Part shown: positions 61,798 to 64,000 of the stretch, one piece after another | How the letters are laid out: every line of letters begins with the position of its first letter | Numbering within the stretch: the stretch's first letter is position 1 | NCBI RefSeq assembly: GCF_023159225.1 | Contig: NC_063181.1 | Coordinates: forward strand, 23,028,073-23,092,072 | Length of the DNA stretch: 64,000 bases | Direction of reading: 5' to 3' | Source: Perognathus longimembris pacificus | Taxonomy: Eukaryota > Chordata > Mammalia > Rodentia > Heteromyidae | The notes under the pieces: generated by a model | Told to the model about the DNA's origin: nothing | The model's database searches: none | What the model saw: the letters and a program-made list of their open reading frames with translations, nothing else | Made by a program: the position numbers and the translations under genes

Positions 61798-62070
61798 GAT
61801 ATATGCTAGAAAATAAAGGCTATGCAGGACTGGAATTCACTGTCAGGTTAACAGGTTCTGTGTTTCTGATTGCTAAACATCACTTGCAATTGTTAAATCT
61901 TCTGAATATCAGTTTAATACTATTTAATTTGATTTTTTATATGAGTGGAAGGAAAACATGGCATTTTAATGTGAGATTAGGTCATTATTACTTGTGAGAC
62001 TTGTACTCCTTTTTTTTTAATTCTCTTTTTTTCTTTCTTTTTGTTTTTGTTTTCATCTTTGTTTTTGTTT

Positions 62071-62383
62071 TGATGGTATGGGGGCCTGAACTCAGGCCTT
62101 TGAGTTGCTAGACAGGCACCCTACCACTAGAACAAGATCCCCCAACCATTTTGATATTAGTTATTTTTCAGATAATGTCTTGTAATTTTGCCATCCAGGC
62201 TGGCCCTGACCATGTCCTTTTAGCCTCCCACATAGTTGAGATGACTATTGTGCATCCTCACACCCAGATTGTTGGTTGAGATAGAGTCTCACTAACTTTT
62301 TGCCCAGGTTGGCCTGACACCCTGACCCTCCCAATCCATATTTCCTGAATAGCTTGGATTACGGACATGAGCCAATGCACTTG
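62071..62383 (-). mobile_element. Trimeric SINE: 7SL - 7SL - ID, minus strand
   Basis: On + the order is reversed ID (GGGGCCTGAACTCAGGCC, CACCCTACCACTAGAAC), a reversed 7SL unit (CATCCAGGCTGGCCCTGACC), then a second reversed 7SL unit (GATAGAGTCTCACTAAC, GCCCAGGTTGGCC, GGATTACGGACATGAGCC). Confidence 0.75.
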
Positions 62384-64000
62384 AATGGACAGATTCTTTT
62401 CAAGGATCCATTACTGAGTAAAACCTCACACATTTCTTTTTTCTCCCTAAATTGCCTGAATTTTACTATTTGATAGTTAGAATCTTCTTTTTTATTCCTA
62501 CTAGTATAATTTTTCCCTTTATTTTTATTTTCCCACACACAAAAACATGCCAGTTGTATATAGCTCATAAACTCATATACTCCTTTCAGTACAATAGATA
62601 TTTACTGATAATTTCTTATGATCTAGTTATTTTAGTGCAAAGGAAGAGATATAATCCCAGAGTTATCTCGCAAAAGTTACTTTAATTATTGGAAATTAAC
62701 TCATAATTTTATTGCTTTAATTAAGTACAAGTATGCTTAGAATTTTCATTGGCCTTGGTGCATCTCAATGACTAACACACTTAACACAGTGAGTTATTTT
62801 AAATCATGTAAAGAAGTTAATTTCTTCATTACTTAGCATAATAATTTTCTTTTGATTAAAGATGTTGCCTTTACCCTTGGGGGGAGAAACGAATAGGATA
62901 CTTCTCTTGTGGAAGGATGTCCTTGTCTATTGAATGTGCTTGTCAAACAAAGGAAGAAAAGGGACACCTGACTACTCAGACAAATCACTATGTTAAAAAC
63001 CAGAATCAATAAGAAGACCAATGTAATCATCAAACTACTTCACCACCTTTATCAAAACTGCAGCCATTCTCAAACTTGTTTTTTCCCCATTCTCTTAAAG
63101 GGTCTCTCATTCATACTGATTGTTAACATAAAGCCAAAGCTGAAGGACTGTTTTCTAAGGAGAGTGAATTATTCTAGAATATCCTAGAATTTTCTTTGTC
63201 ATCTTGCCCGTTAAAGTCATAAGAATTTATAACAATGTAACTGTATCATGTCTCTTTTCTGTGGTGATAGTCTCCCAGGAGGAACAAGGTTGATAACTTC
63301 TGGAAGAGGAGGGGAAAGGGTTGCAATCAGGATTTGTTGTTCATATAGTAAAATTTTTGAGACTACAGAAAGGCTCCAAAAGAAAGTGAAAATTACACAA
63401 CCACACACTATATAGCAAACCACTGTTAGCCTTTATATATCTGCCCTTTCAGATGTTTTTCATGCATTTATAGGTCAAGGTCCATGTGTTTAAATGCATT
63501 TACCAAATGTTCCATTTGATGAGGACCAGGTTTTCTTTCCAGGTCATCTAGTTCATTACACACGTGCCTATGGCACACTTAATGTGGCTCATGAATTTAA
63601 GGAATGTATTTTTAATGAAGTTAAACTCATATCTATACATAACTAGGGCTACCATTGGACAGTGTAAGTCTAGAGCATGGGTTAGTAAACAAGTGTTAAG
63701 TAGAAGAAGATCCTGAGCCATGTGTGAACAGAATTGGCAAACCATAGCAGATACATAATTGGATAGATCAGTTCGCATATACCAATTCAAAAACTCAAAT
63801 GGACATGATGCAGACTTCTATTCAGCAGTCACATTGTGATTTTCTTTTGACAACTGAGCCCCCGATTCAGATCCTGCTTTAATGAGTTAAACGTTGAGGA
63901 TGCCTTTACACAATGGAAAATGTACAGATGCCTTGCTATAAGCTGTTAAGTCCCATATGAACAGTGACACAAACCTATAAAAAAAAATCAATCTCACTTT

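Larger units (their letters stand above)
59779..64000 (+). other. TENM3: Start of the TENM3 intron downstream of exon B
   Basis: The intron opens with the strong donor GTAAGA at 59779. No further teneurin exon is visible before the window ends; the next should start by completing an Ala codon followed by Met-His-Leu. It holds a nested pair of dimeric SINEs (61383-61797) and a trimeric SINE (62071-62383). I see nothing assignable in 59779-61382, 61798-62070 and 62384-64000. Confidence 0.85.

Overview
The window is mammalian, intron-rich DNA. It carries two short coding exons of one large gene on the + strand. The spliced translation matches the end of the intracellular domain and the transmembrane segment of a teneurin, most likely TENM3 (ODZ3). 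Exon A (31707-31944) encodes part of the cytoplasmic domain. Exon B (59540-59778) encodes the juxtamembrane region and the membrane helix. The phases fit exactly: an Arg codon is split AG|G between them, and exon B ends one base into a codon. All other sequence is intron: about 31.7 kb upstream, 27.6 kb between the exons and at least 4.2 kb downstream. I see no other protein-coding gene, no tRNA or rRNA gene and no CRISPR-like structure. Nearly all other short open frames are chance or repeat-derived.

The repeats point to a rodent outside the mouse-like group. The dominant young SINE is a dimer of two ID/tRNA-like monomers. Alongside it are chimeras of a 7SL (B1/Alu-like) left part and the same ID-like right part, and a few plain ID monomers. 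From memory of SINE surveys this set fits Geomyoidea (kangaroo rats, pocket mice, pocket gophers), with Heteromyidae the best guess. The species is inferred, not shown.

Layout. 1-31706: upstream intron, with scattered SINEs, L2, MIR and MaLR-like relics, several microsatellites and an L1 fragment containing a 42-nt piece of 5S rRNA. 31707-31944: exon A. 31945-59539: middle intron, with a young 5'-truncated L1 (36974-38211) flanked by a 16-bp target-site duplication, a second young L1 end (53072-53671), older L1 ends and many SINEs, two of them nested. 59540-59778: exon B. 59779-64000: start of the next intron, with a SINE-in-SINE nest and a trimeric SINE.

I found no new multi-gene system. 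The observations most worth checking are the L1/5S/L1 mosaic, the frame-preserving exon pair that contains the only membrane helix, a trimeric 7SL-7SL-ID SINE seen twice, L1 tails truncated just downstream of a G-rich tract, and a near-perfect 30-bp palindrome next to a second hairpin.
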